23,285 nucleotides of DNA, taken from Bacillota bacterium (GTDB lineage Bacteria; Bacillota; Clostridia; Christensenellales; CAG-138). This document shows, piece after piece, positions 13,816 through 21,025 of this stretch (within the stretch, counting starts at the first letter, position 1; the number at the start of each line of letters is the position of its first letter). The position numbers were made by a program, and so were the translations under genes. The stretch is taken from NCBI GenBank assembly GCA_023435025.1, contig JAEYSE010000012.1, forward strand, positions 1 to 23,285, in the 5' to 3' direction. The notes beneath the pieces were generated by a model. That model searched no databases. It saw nothing but the letters and a program-made list of their open reading frames with translations, and was not told the DNA's origin.

Positions 13816-14085
13816 ATGCTTACCATATTCAATCGGCGGGAACTAGCCATTACTTTCGATATGAGACGCCAGGCGGAAATCCGGGATATATTGGCGCAAA
13901 GCGGCATCGACTATTCCATAAAGGTAATCAATAGAAGGAGCCCATCGCCATTTTCCACAGGCACCAGGGCGAGCATGGGGACATTTGGTGAAAATTTGCA
14001 GTTGGAATACGAGTACGTCATTTATGTCCACAAATCAGATTATAGCAGGGCATCGGCGATCATAAGCGGGATAAACAATTGGTAA
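13816..14085 (+). CDS. DUF2007-like small protein (89 aa)
   Basis: The start at 13816 has GGAGGTGA four bases upstream, an ideal ribosome binding site. The sequence begins LTIFNRRELAITFDMRRQAEIRDIL and ends EYVIYVHKSDYSRASAIIS. The pattern, a strand, a helix that would bring two partner chains together, a Gly/Ser-rich loop (SPSPFSTGTRA) and a final strand plus helix, resembles the small ferredoxin-like DUF2007 domains, but no function is known and the match is from memory. It has no signal peptide, membrane helix or Cys, so it is cytoplasmic. It is the second gene after the small lipoprotein. Its stop codon overlaps the -35 of the next promoter. Confidence 0.72.
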   Translation: MLTIFNRRELAITFDMRRQAEIRDILAQSGIDYSIKVINRRSPSPFSTGTRASMGTFGENLQLEYEYVIYVHKSDYSRASAIISGINNW

Positions 14086-14107
14086 AATCGGTTGCAGTGC
14101 GTATAAT
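14079..14107 (+). promoter_or_regulatory. Sigma-A type promoter of the frameshifted gene
   Basis: TTGGTA (14079-14084), a 17-base spacer and TATAAT (14102-14107). It lies about 30 bases before the ATG at 14136 and overlaps the end of the preceding gene. Confidence 0.72.
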
Positions 14108-14135
14108 GTTTGAGTCTGCAGGGAGAGGAACGTCT

Positions 14136-14349
14136 ATGAAGAAAATTGTCGTGATAGGCAGTGCAGCGGTTGTTATAATCATTGCAGCGATCCTGTTTTT
14201 TTCACAACCAAAGAATATTGTAAATACCGGATATGATATTGGCCGTATTAGGCGATATCAATATCGCATACAAAAGCGTAAGTCAAGGCGGCTATACCAT
14301 TCAGAACAGCGAAGCGCTTTTGGACGAAGTCCTTGACGTTATCCAATAA
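14136..14349 (+). pseudogene. Frameshifted small membrane protein
   Basis: A good promoter and GGGAGAGG lead into ATG 14136, encoding MKKIVVIGSAAVVIIIAAI..., a basic start with one membrane helix, followed by PKNIVNTGY. The same frame then becomes basic and unlike a protein (RIRRYQYRIQKRKSRR) and stops at about 14336. From about 14233 another frame (+1) reads ILAVLGDINIAYKSVSQGGY and then TIQNSEALLDEVLDVIQ before TAA at 14347-14349, which is clearly protein-like. One extra base, or two missing, near 14226-14240 would join NTGY to ILAVLGD. The intact protein would be about 70 residues, membrane-anchored or exported. It may be a true pseudogene, a sequencing error or a programmed shift; no classical slippery site is seen. 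Confidence 0.6.
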
Positions 14350-14424
14350 TATAGCAACGGGTCAACCTCCACAGGCAGGCATGGACTTAATCTTTGGAAA
14401 TACAAGATAAATGTAGAGGTAGGT

Positions 14425-14877
14425 ATGAAAATCGTTTCCGTCAGAGAAAATCCCGAATATACGGACATTGCAATTCAATACTTTCAAAGCAAATGGGCAA
14501 ATGACAACAGCATGATGGTATATGAGGATTGCATCAAACACTGCGTTAACGCGGAAGCTCCACTTCCCCAGTGGTATCTTCTCTATCACGAAGAAACAAT
14601 TGTCGGCTGCGCAGGATTAATAACCAACGACTTCATCAGCCGGATGGATCTCTACCCATGGATTTGCGCGTTATATATTGAGGAAGCCCACCGGGGAAAC
14701 CACTATGGTTCCCTTCTACTTGAAAGAGCTGTAAAAGATGCGAAAGCAGTGGGGTTTTCACACGTATATCTTTGTACCGATCATGTCGGCTATTACGAGC
14801 GGTATGGGTTTGAGTATATTGGTACCGGTTATCATCCGTGGGGAGATCACTCCCGTATTTATAGAAGAGACGTATAA
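14425..14877 (+). CDS. GNAT family N-acetyltransferase
   Basis: A 150-residue acetyl-CoA-dependent N-acetyltransferase. The GNAT core is visible: substrate-side strands (PQWYLLYHEETIVGCAGLI), then motif A with the acetyl-CoA pyrophosphate loop ALYIEEAHRGNHYGSLLLER, and motif B (HVYLCTDHVGYYERYGFEY). The C-terminus (GTGYHPWGDHSRIYRRDV) closes the fold. The substrate is unknown; GNATs of this size modify aminoglycosides, polyamines, peptides or metabolites. AGAGGTAGG lies just upstream of ATG 14425. No promoter of its own is clear. It is followed 95 bases on by a nucleotidyltransferase, a neighbour seen among small resistance-like enzymes, but no resistance family is recognised. Confidence 0.88.
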   Translation: MKIVSVRENPEYTDIAIQYFQSKWANDNSMMVYEDCIKHCVNAEAPLPQWYLLYHEETIVGCAGLITNDFISRMDLYPWICALYIEEAHRGNHYGSLLLERAVKDAKAVGFSHVYLCTDHVGYYERYGFEYIGTGYHPWGDHSRIYRRDV

Positions 14878-14972
14878 TCAAGAGAGATAAACCGTTCTAC
14901 GGCGGTAATATGCACGAATAAAAAGCGCGAAAATTTGCAGTCAGGATTGCGGAACAACACAAAGGAGTAAAA

Positions 14973-15650
14973 ATGGATTTTGAAATAAACAGTTGGATGC
15001 AAGGATACTTGGATGAGTTAAAAGTGCTGTTTGGTTCTCGCCTGCTGTTTGTTGGGCTTCAGGGAAGTTTTGGCCGAGGAGAAGAAACAGCCGACAGCGA
15101 CATCGATGCGGCTGTCATATTGGATCACGCATTGCCAGAAGATCTAAAGGCATACGGCGGTTTGCTGGACATGCTTCCGGAGCGGGAGAAGATGTGTGGA
15201 TTTATCTCCGGCAGGCAGGAGTTGCTAAATTGGGAGCGCTCCGATCTGTTCCAGTTCTATCATGACACCACGGCGGTTTTCGGTAGCATTGATTTTCTAC
15301 TACCACTGATCGGTAAGGAAGATATTCATCGGGCCATTCGGATCGGGGCCTGCAACATCTACCACATGTGTGGCCACAATATGGTGCACGAGAAAGACGC
15401 GGATATATTGAAGGCTCTTTATAAATCAGCCGCCTTCACCGTGCAGGCAGTATATTACGATCAATCCGGAACCTACATAAAGAAAAAGCACGAGCTGCTT
15501 CCCATGCTGCAACCAAAGGAACAGAAGATTTTGCAGACCGGCATTACGCTCAAGAAAATGCCAAATATGGCGCAGACTGAGTTGGAGCGGTTCTCCGAAC
15601 TGCTATTCAATTGGGCAGCGGGATTGATTATTGAGTACAAGCCTCAATGA
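14973..15650 (+). CDS. Nucleotidyltransferase (Pol-beta superfamily)
   Basis: A 225-residue protein with an N-terminal nucleotidyltransferase domain: QGSFGRGEETADSDIDAAVI (about residues 30-49) gives the GS-x-R-G and D-x-D catalytic pattern that binds the two metals. The C-terminal half is helical (IGACNIYHMCGHNMVHEKDAD, SAAFTVQAVYYD), like the helical partner domain of aminoglycoside nucleotidyltransferases or a HEPN-like domain. Such proteins transfer AMP to small molecules or, in toxin-antitoxin pairs, to proteins. No HEPN toxin partner lies next to it, so a stand-alone small-molecule enzyme is more likely. AAAGGAG precedes ATG 14973. No promoter or terminator is clear. Confidence 0.85.
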   Translation: MDFEINSWMQGYLDELKVLFGSRLLFVGLQGSFGRGEETADSDIDAAVILDHALPEDLKAYGGLLDMLPEREKMCGFISGRQELLNWERSDLFQFYHDTTAVFGSIDFLLPLIGKEDIHRAIRIGACNIYHMCGHNMVHEKDADILKALYKSAAFTVQAVYYDQSGTYIKKKHELLPMLQPKEQKILQTGITLKKMPNMAQTELERFSELLFNWAAGLIIEYKPQ

Positions 15651-15761
15651 AAAAACAAACAATGCTTTTCCAATGTAGCGAGGTTATACGCATCGCATCA
15701 TGGAGAAACCGTATTTCCATTCCTTAGCCTACCCAGACGACTGACTCATTTTCAATATTCT

Positions 15762-16382
15762 CTATGCTTCTCTCACAAACGCGGTAAACCCGCATTCCGA
15801 CGGATGATCTAAAAACTTCGCCTTTGTATAGGGCAGCATCATGAAGATCAGCGTGGCATCCCCGCCTGCGGCTATAAAATGGACGATACTGAACAGCAGC
15901 CAAAACAGACAGCCGCTTGTATAAGAAAGCAGGAACGTTGCCACGCCCAAAATCAGAAACGGCGTAACCGCCCCAAACAGATAAGCCCCGAAGCCGAGCG
16001 GCTCCTTGCAGTGGCAGTAGGGCGTATAGGAAGGCCGCAAAATTCCAAACCGGATGCTTTTCCAGCCGTTTTTTGAAACCAAACTCCACGCAAGGCCATG
16101 CAACACCTCGTGTACTGGAATGGATATAAGAAACGCAAGCAGAAAAAGCGCCACGCTTACAAAATCCACTTCAAGAATAAACGTCTCCCCGCCCCATTTA
16201 CTCAAATACAGAACTACAGCCAGCACGGCGAACGGCCCGGCCGCCACCATTGCCATGATGTTTGCTTTTAACACACTGATGACGCAGTCTTTCGCCGTAT
16301 AGCCTTCCGTTATCAGCCGTCCATATTGCTCCTGATAGTCTCGCAGGCGCTCCTGCTTTTCATCACTTGTTTCAGATTTCAT
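15762..16382 (-). CDS. DUF3267-type membrane metalloprotease
   Basis: A 206-residue membrane protein with about four helices (KANIMAMVAAGPFAVLAVVL, VALFLLAFLISIP, a pair around LFGAVTPFLILGVATFLL and CLFWLLFSIVHFIAA). The helix ending VHEVLHGLAW carries an HExxH zinc motif, and GGDATLIFMMLPY lies near the end, followed by DHPSECGFTAF. This arrangement is that of the DUF3267 family of predicted intramembrane or membrane-linked zinc peptidases; substrates are not known. It begins at ATG 16382 with only a weak ribosome binding site. The small gene at 16439-16663 lies 56 bases upstream on the same strand behind a strong promoter, so the two probably share a transcript. No terminator is recognised after it. 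Confidence 0.85.
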   Translation of the reverse strand: MKSETSDEKQERLRDYQEQYGRLITEGYTAKDCVISVLKANIMAMVAAGPFAVLAVVLYLSKWGGETFILEVDFVSVALFLLAFLISIPVHEVLHGLAWSLVSKNGWKSIRFGILRPSYTPYCHCKEPLGFGAYLFGAVTPFLILGVATFLLSYTSGCLFWLLFSIVHFIAAGGDATLIFMMLPYTKAKFLDHPSECGFTAFVREA

Positions 16383-16438
16383 GAGCTATCCCAATCTTTT
16401 TTATCTAAAAGTATAGCTTATTTGCAGTACGGATAATT

Positions 16439-16663
16439 TCATACCGACATACGATAGTTATTCTCCATCCCTTCGGTAGGCGAAAACGCCCTGTAGCCCT
16501 GATGGATATAGCCCGAATATTCGACGACACTTGTCACACGGACCCCATCTCTTACAAATGTATAGCTTTTTGTGGCGTCAAAAATCTGCCTGATCTCAGG
16601 GTCAAAGGCGATTTCCAGACAGTTCCATACCCCGCTGGGCAAGATTATTTTTAGAACCATCAT
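16439..16663 (-). CDS. Small hypothetical protein (74 aa)
   Basis: The product is unrecognised. It begins MMVLKIILPSGVWNCLEIAF and contains a basic/aromatic middle (SYTFVRDGVRVTSVVEYSGY) and a polar end (FSPTEGMENNYRMSV). It has no membrane segment, signal peptide or catalytic motif. A strong promoter lies only 50 bases upstream, which favours a real gene, but the ribosome binding site is poor. Two ATG codons stand at the start. It is followed by the DUF3267 gene 56 bases on and is probably in the same transcript. It could be a fragment of a longer gene. Confidence 0.5.
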   Translation of the reverse strand: MMVLKIILPSGVWNCLEIAFDPEIRQIFDATKSYTFVRDGVRVTSVVEYSGYIHQGYRAFSPTEGMENNYRMSV

Positions 16664-16711
16664 TTAGGTAAGGCACGTTGGTTTAAGTAATATCCCAATC
16701 CCGTTTCCGAA

Positions 16712-16741
16712 ATTATACCATATATCCCCATAATTTGTCCG
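16712..16741 (-). promoter_or_regulatory. Promoter of the small gene and DUF3267 gene
   Basis: On the minus strand, CGGACA (16741-16736), an 18-base spacer and TATAAT (16717-16712), with TGG before the -10 (extended). It lies right after the catabolic operon's terminator and about 50 bases before the start at 16663. Confidence 0.68.
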
Positions 16742-16753
16742 GTAGAGAAAATC

Positions 16754-16782
16754 AAAAATAGGGCGGAGTACTTCCGCCCTAT
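16754..16782 (-). terminator. Terminator of the sugar-catabolic operon
   Basis: A perfect 10-bp stem (ATAGGGCGGA, 16758-16767, with TCCGCCCTAT, 16773-16782) and a five-base loop. On the minus strand TTTTT follows. It starts 18 bases after the FGGY kinase stop. Confidence 0.88.
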
Positions 16783-16800
16783 CCTTCAGGCTTTATAAAG

Positions 16801-18294
16801 CTAGAAGAAATTTTCCGGCAATTCTTTGGGTGCGGCAGCCTTTAAGGCCGTCACGTTCAGGAACCGCGCATACTGTTCTTCATAGCAGGGATCACAATCG
16901 GGCATATACTCTTCCAGTTGGAAGGAGCGGGAAATCAACTCCCTCGCCTCCTGTAAGGAAGAAAGTTCGCCCAAGCCCACCAGCTGCATGAGCGCATTCC
17001 CCAGCGCGGTTGCCTCCACAGGGCCCGCGTATACGGGCCTTTTCGTAATGGAAGCCGTCAGCTGGTTCAGCATGCCGTTGCTTGCGCCGCCGCCCACGAT
17101 ATGGATAACGGGCAGCGTCTCCCCTAATGCAAACTCGAGCGATTCGAGCACATAGCGGTACTTGCACGCCAAACTTTCAAACACGCACCGCGCGATCTCC
17201 CCTACCGTTTCAGGCGGCTTCATTTTGCGGGAGGCGACATACTCCCGGATTCGCGCCGGCATATCAGACGGCTGGTAGAAGCACTCGTCATCCGGGTCAA
17301 ACACCGGGCCGCAGGCGGGTGCCTGTGCGGCTAGAGCCGCAAGCTCCCCATAGGTGTAGCGTTCGCCCTGCTCCGCCCAGCAGCGCCTGCATTCCTGAAT
17401 AATCCATAGCCCCATCACGTTCTTTAAGAGCCGTATGGTGTCCAGCACGCCGCCTTCATTGGCAAGGCCGTGGTAGAAAGAACGGGCGTTGATCAGCGGG
17501 CCTTCACACTCCGTCCCCACAATGGACCATGTGCCGCTACTGATATAGGCAAAACGCCTTGATCCGCTTGGCACTGCGGCTACGGCGGAAGCCGTATCGT
17601 GCCCACCCACGGCAAATACTGGCAGCGCCTCCCCTGCCGGCTGCTTCAAGTGGCCGATCCGCGTGCCAGAAGGCACAATGGGCTGTAGCAACTCCGCAGG
17701 GAACCCGATCTTGTTGAGCAATGGATGTGCCCAATCCTTTTCTTTTGGCGCGTACGCCTGCGAGACGCTCGCCAGCGTATATTCGGTACGCAGTTCCCCC
17801 GTGAGGAAATAGTTGAGCGCATCCGGTAAAAACAGCACGCTCTTTGCTACAGACAACACTTCCGGCCGGTCGCAGCACATGTGCAGCCACTGGTAGAGCG
17901 TGTTCATGCGGTTGAATTGCAACCCCGTGAGCCGGTAAAGCTCTTTTGCGGAGATATATTGCTCCATCCGCTCCACCATGCCCAATGTGCGCGGATCTCG
18001 GTAGGTATGCGGCAATTCTAAAAGTGCGCCCGTCTTATCAAGCAGCACATAGTCGTTGCTCATCGAATCGATGCCAAGCGAGGATGCGCCGCATGCGCGT
18101 GCCTTTAAAAGCCCCTGCTGCAATTCGTCATAGATGTGCAGGATATCCCAATAGAGCGCGCCATTCAAGGAAATGGGCCTGTTTACAAAGCGGTGCAGCT
18201 CTTCAAGCGCAAGCCGTTCCCCGTCATAAGACGCTAAGAACAGTTTGCCGCCGGAAGCACCGATATCGCAGGGAATGACAGTGCGCGTCTTCAT
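16801..18294 (-). CDS. Rhamnulokinase-like FGGY carbohydrate kinase
   Basis: A 497-residue ATP-dependent sugar kinase of the FGGY family, closest by motifs to rhamnulokinase RhaB (L-rhamnulose to L-rhamnulose-1-phosphate). It has GGHDTASAVAAVP, with the catalytic Asp, then YISSGTWSIVG, GLANEGGV and NVMGLWIIQECRR, and HIVGGGASNGMLNQLTA near the C-terminus. The first sugar/phosphate motif reads DIGASGGKLF, where RhaB has DLGASSGR. The substrate motif reads IDSMSNDYVLLD, where RhaB has IDTWGVDFVLLD, so the substrate may not be rhamnulose. ATG 18294 is used, with AAGGG eight bases upstream; an earlier in-frame start overlaps the aldolase and lacks an RBS. It is the last gene of the operon, 11 bases after the aldolase, then the terminator. 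Confidence 0.9.
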   Translation of the reverse strand: MKTRTVIPCDIGASGGKLFLASYDGERLALEELHRFVNRPISLNGALYWDILHIYDELQQGLLKARACGASSLGIDSMSNDYVLLDKTGALLELPHTYRDPRTLGMVERMEQYISAKELYRLTGLQFNRMNTLYQWLHMCCDRPEVLSVAKSVLFLPDALNYFLTGELRTEYTLASVSQAYAPKEKDWAHPLLNKIGFPAELLQPIVPSGTRIGHLKQPAGEALPVFAVGGHDTASAVAAVPSGSRRFAYISSGTWSIVGTECEGPLINARSFYHGLANEGGVLDTIRLLKNVMGLWIIQECRRCWAEQGERYTYGELAALAAQAPACGPVFDPDDECFYQPSDMPARIREYVASRKMKPPETVGEIARCVFESLACKYRYVLESLEFALGETLPVIHIVGGGASNGMLNQLTASITKRPVYAGPVEATALGNALMQLVGLGELSSLQEARELISRSFQLEEYMPDCDPCYEEQYARFLNVTALKAAAPKELPENFF

Positions 18295-18305
18295 GGCGCG
18301 TACCC

Positions 18306-18902
18306 TTATATCAGCTTGCCAAATAAATGGCATACGGCGTCCGCTTCCACGCGCTCCACGACGCTGAATGCCTGCTCAATGCTTTTGCCCACCGCAATTG
18401 TGCCATGGTAGGGCAGAAGCGCGCAAAGACCTGTCTTTTTCAATTGCTCCCTGCGGGGCTCAAAATACTCATACGCGCTTTCCGCAAGCTCCATGCTGTA
18501 CGCCTTCGCCTGATGCACCAGGCCGGTTTCTCCCATTTTTAGCGTCGCTTCGGTCAGCTGCGGCACAGGCTTGCAGGCTGCGACAAACACCATGGTATAA
18601 AACGGGTGCGCGTGTATGGAACCGTTGACCTCCGGAATGTTTTTTAAGATCAGCGCGTGCATGCGGCTCTCGCGCGAACTTGCGCCGGTTCCTTCCAGGA
18701 TATTGCAATCAAGATCCATCAGCAGCGGCTCTTCAAGATCAAAGCGGCAATGCTTGATTTCGCTCATCATGGAAGGGGTCACAAGCATGCGGTTCTCATC
18801 CACGCGCATGGCGAGGTTGCCGCCCGCGGCGTTGGTGAGTTTGCGCTCCCAAAGATCGGTTGCCATTTCTAAAAGCTTTTTGCGTTCTGCCATGTATTGC
18901 AT
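18306..18902 (-). CDS. Class II aldolase/adducin family protein
   Basis: A 198-residue zinc aldolase or epimerase of the FucA/RhaD/AraD superfamily. The family blocks are present: GGNLAMRVDENRMLVTP (phosphate/glycine loop), SSRESRMH (with the catalytic Glu), HAHPFYTMVF (zinc His pair) and LLPYHGTIAVG (third zinc His). Such enzymes cleave ketose-1-phosphates to dihydroxyacetone phosphate plus an aldehyde, as in fucose and rhamnose degradation; this fits the adjacent kinase. It is shorter than FucA and much shorter than RhaD. ATG 18902 follows GGTGG by nine bases and begins 4 bases after the PfkB gene stop; a second ATG is three codons in. The alternative role, a ribulose-phosphate epimerase, cannot be excluded. 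Confidence 0.88.
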   Translation of the reverse strand: MQYMAERKKLLEMATDLWERKLTNAAGGNLAMRVDENRMLVTPSMMSEIKHCRFDLEEPLLMDLDCNILEGTGASSRESRMHALILKNIPEVNGSIHAHPFYTMVFVAACKPVPQLTEATLKMGETGLVHQAKAYSMELAESAYEYFEPRREQLKKTGLCALLPYHGTIAVGKSIEQAFSVVERVEADAVCHLFGKLI

Positions 18903-18906
18903 GTTA

Positions 18907-19848
18907 CTAAACCACCTTTTGTACGTTAATGGTATCTACAAGCGCAAGCACACGCGCCTTATTTAAGCCGACCGTACGCTCGCTTTCGGCTTCCGCCCCG
19001 CCGCAAGCCGCGGCAAACTTTAGCGTTTCTTCCGGTGTCATGCCGTTCTGCATGCCGTAAAGGAGGCCGGAAAAGTATGCGTCCCCGCAGCCTATGGTAT
19101 TCTGCACCTCTACGTTGGCGGCGCTTACCTTATAATAGCGCGTCCCGTAGCGCACGATGCTGCCTTCCCCGCCCATTGATACCGCAACGATGGCGATATG
19201 GTACGGATTAAGGCTTTCGATTGCGGCAATGATATCCTGCTCCGTTTTTACCGGAAGCTTTGTCAGCTCCGCAAGCTCATGTACGTTGGGTTTGATGAGG
19301 TAAGGGAAGCGTTTGACGCACTCCTCCAAGCTTTTCCCGCTTGCATCGAGCAGCACCTTCGCGTCATTCTGTTTTGCCGCCTCAAACAGCGCTGCCTGCA
19401 GGGATACGCCCTTGCCATCCGTAAAATTCGAAGCGTCGCCGGAAATGACAACAAACGCGACGCCAGAAAGCAGTTCCCGATAAAGCGTAAGGAATGCGTC
19501 CAGCGTTTCTTTTGTTAGCTCCGGTCCCTTGGTGGAAATGAGCGTGCAGTTTTTTTCATTGTCAATGAGCGCGTAATTGGTGCGTGTTTCCCCGCCCTCC
19601 GGCATATGGAAGCGGCAGGCGACACCCGCATCTTCCAATATGCGCACCAGCTCTTCCCCGGTATTGCCCATGGCGATACCGGTCGCGATGTTGGCTACGC
19701 CAAGGTCGGCGAGGTTGTAAGAAATGTGCGTACCCTTGCCGCCGATGCAGCGCTCTGTACGGGTGACGCGGTTGGTCGTATTGAATGCGAAGGAGTCCAC
19801 AAATAAAAGGAGATCCATCGCTGGGTTAAGTGTGACGGTCAGTATCAT
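18907..19848 (-). CDS. PfkB family 1-phosphofructokinase / tagatose-6-phosphate kinase (LacC/FruK type)
   Basis: A 313-residue sugar-phosphate kinase. The start (MILTVTLNPAMD) and TERCIGGKGTHISYNLADLG are the conserved substrate loop, and the active-site motif is NTIGCGDAYFSGLLYG with the catalytic Asp. The usual form is GAGDS; GCGDA is closer to LacC's GSGDA. The segment AAACGGAEAESERTVG also recalls LacC (ANA-E--TG) more than FruK. It probably phosphorylates a ketose phosphate to a bisphosphate. ATG 19848 has AGGGAG five bases upstream; the upstream in-frame GTG is not supported. It is separated from the dehydrogenase by 107 bases with a hairpin and from the aldolase by 4 bases. Confidence 0.9.
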   Translation of the reverse strand: MILTVTLNPAMDLLLFVDSFAFNTTNRVTRTERCIGGKGTHISYNLADLGVANIATGIAMGNTGEELVRILEDAGVACRFHMPEGGETRTNYALIDNEKNCTLISTKGPELTKETLDAFLTLYRELLSGVAFVVISGDASNFTDGKGVSLQAALFEAAKQNDAKVLLDASGKSLEECVKRFPYLIKPNVHELAELTKLPVKTEQDIIAAIESLNPYHIAIVAVSMGGEGSIVRYGTRYYKVSAANVEVQNTIGCGDAYFSGLLYGMQNGMTPEETLKFAAACGGAEAESERTVGLNKARVLALVDTINVQKVV

Positions 19849-19889
19849 GGTTACTCCCTGGGTCGCTTCCCGCGCCCGCATATTTCAGA

Positions 19890-19919
19890 TGGCCGCCCGC
19901 CCGAATTGGCAAGCGGCCA
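19890..19919 (-). repeat. Hairpin between the dehydrogenase and PfkB genes
   Basis: TGGCCGC (19890-19896) and GCGGCCA (19913-19919) enclose a 16-base loop that can add an inner GCC/GGC pair. No T-tract follows on the minus strand. It is the only long gap in the operon, so it may be a processing or stability element that separates the two halves' expression. Confidence 0.5.
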
Positions 19920-19955
19920 CCCGTGTAAAAAATCTATGGGATATTTGAACCAAGC

Positions 19956-21014
19956 TTAGAAATAAACGCGTTCCTTGAGTTCCGGGCAGACAAACACCTT
20001 GACAAGACTCTTGTTGGTGCGAATCTCTTTGAGCGCATCTTCCAGCTCCGAAAGCGGCACGGCCATGGAGTACATGATCTCCGGCTTAATGATACCGTAC
20101 TGCAAGAGCGTGATCGCTTCGCCCCAGTTGTTGCCGATGCCCGCGCAGGAGCCGCTGACCTTCTTTTCGCCCAGGACAAACTCCTTGGGTTCAAGAGGAA
20201 TTGTCTGGCCTTCGCCTACGATACCGAATGCTTCTAGCTTGCCGCCACGGCGAAGCATTTTGAACGCCTGCTCGTAGGTTTCCGGTGTGCCGACGGACTC
20301 GATGACAAAATCCACGCCGATGCCACCCGTAAGCCGCTTCACTTCCGCCACCGGATCGGGCGTTTCATTGATGTCTATCACATAGTCGGCGCCCATCTTC
20401 TTGGCCGCTTCGAGACGCGCTTTGCCGCGGCCGATGACGATGACGGGAGCGCAGGCGCGCGCTTTTGCAAGCGCCGCATGGAGAATGCCAAGGCCGCAGC
20501 CAATGATGGCGACGCTGGAGCCGATTGGGGCATCCATCCGCTGTGCGGCATGGATAACTGCAGTCAGGGGTTCTACAAACGCAGCGGTATAATCATCCAT
20601 TGAATCGGGGAGTTTGTAGCAGTTTTTCCAAGGGGCTTTGACATATTCCGCAAAGCCGCCGTCGGTATGAATGCCAAGCTGGGTAAATGTTTCACACAGG
20701 AGGCCGTCGCCCCGTCGGCAGAAATAGCACGTACCACAGGTCAGGCAAATATCCACCGCGACGCGGTCGCCGACCTTGAGGCCGTTGGCGTTCTTTCCGA
20801 CCTTGGCGACCTCGCCCCAGAACTCGTGCCCCGTGATCATGGGCAGCTTATCCGCAGCGTACTTGCCGGTGTAAATGCTCCAGTCCGAGCCGCAGATGCC
20901 GCAGACCTTTACTTTAATAAGCGCTTCATCGTCATTGATCTCGGGAATGGGCACATCGACATATTCCATTTGATAGGGTGCTTTCACAACCTGTGCCTTC
21001 ATGGTTTCTGGCAT
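19956..21014 (-). CDS. Zinc-dependent medium-chain dehydrogenase (sorbitol/threonine dehydrogenase-like)
   Basis: A 352-residue NAD(P)-dependent alcohol or polyol dehydrogenase. Catalytic zinc ligands are Cys38 (CGICGSD) and His63/Glu64 (TGHEF). The structural zinc set is C93, C96, C99 and C107 (CGTCYFCRRGDGLLC). The nucleotide fold starts at AIIGCGLGIL. The C-terminus (LKERVYF) is normal. In this operon it would oxidise a polyol or a sugar hydroxyl, or reduce an aldehyde from the aldolase step. The ATG at 21014 (MPETMKAQVV) follows GGAGGG. It begins 11 bases after the epimerase gene ends. The substrate is not shown by sequence; threonine dehydrogenase is a possible misreading. Confidence 0.92.
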   Translation of the reverse strand: MPETMKAQVVKAPYQMEYVDVPIPEINDDEALIKVKVCGICGSDWSIYTGKYAADKLPMITGHEFWGEVAKVGKNANGLKVGDRVAVDICLTCGTCYFCRRGDGLLCETFTQLGIHTDGGFAEYVKAPWKNCYKLPDSMDDYTAAFVEPLTAVIHAAQRMDAPIGSSVAIIGCGLGILHAALAKARACAPVIVIGRGKARLEAAKKMGADYVIDINETPDPVAEVKRLTGGIGVDFVIESVGTPETYEQAFKMLRRGGKLEAFGIVGEGQTIPLEPKEFVLGEKKVSGSCAGIGNNWGEAITLLQYGIIKPEIMYSMAVPLSELEDALKEIRTNKSLVKVFVCPELKERVYF

Positions 21015-21025
21015 ATGCTCCCTCC

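Noticed and set aside
14973..15650. MNT-HEPN toxin-antitoxin pair
   Set aside because: The nucleotidyltransferase is 225 residues with its own helical domain, and no separate HEPN gene lies next to it.
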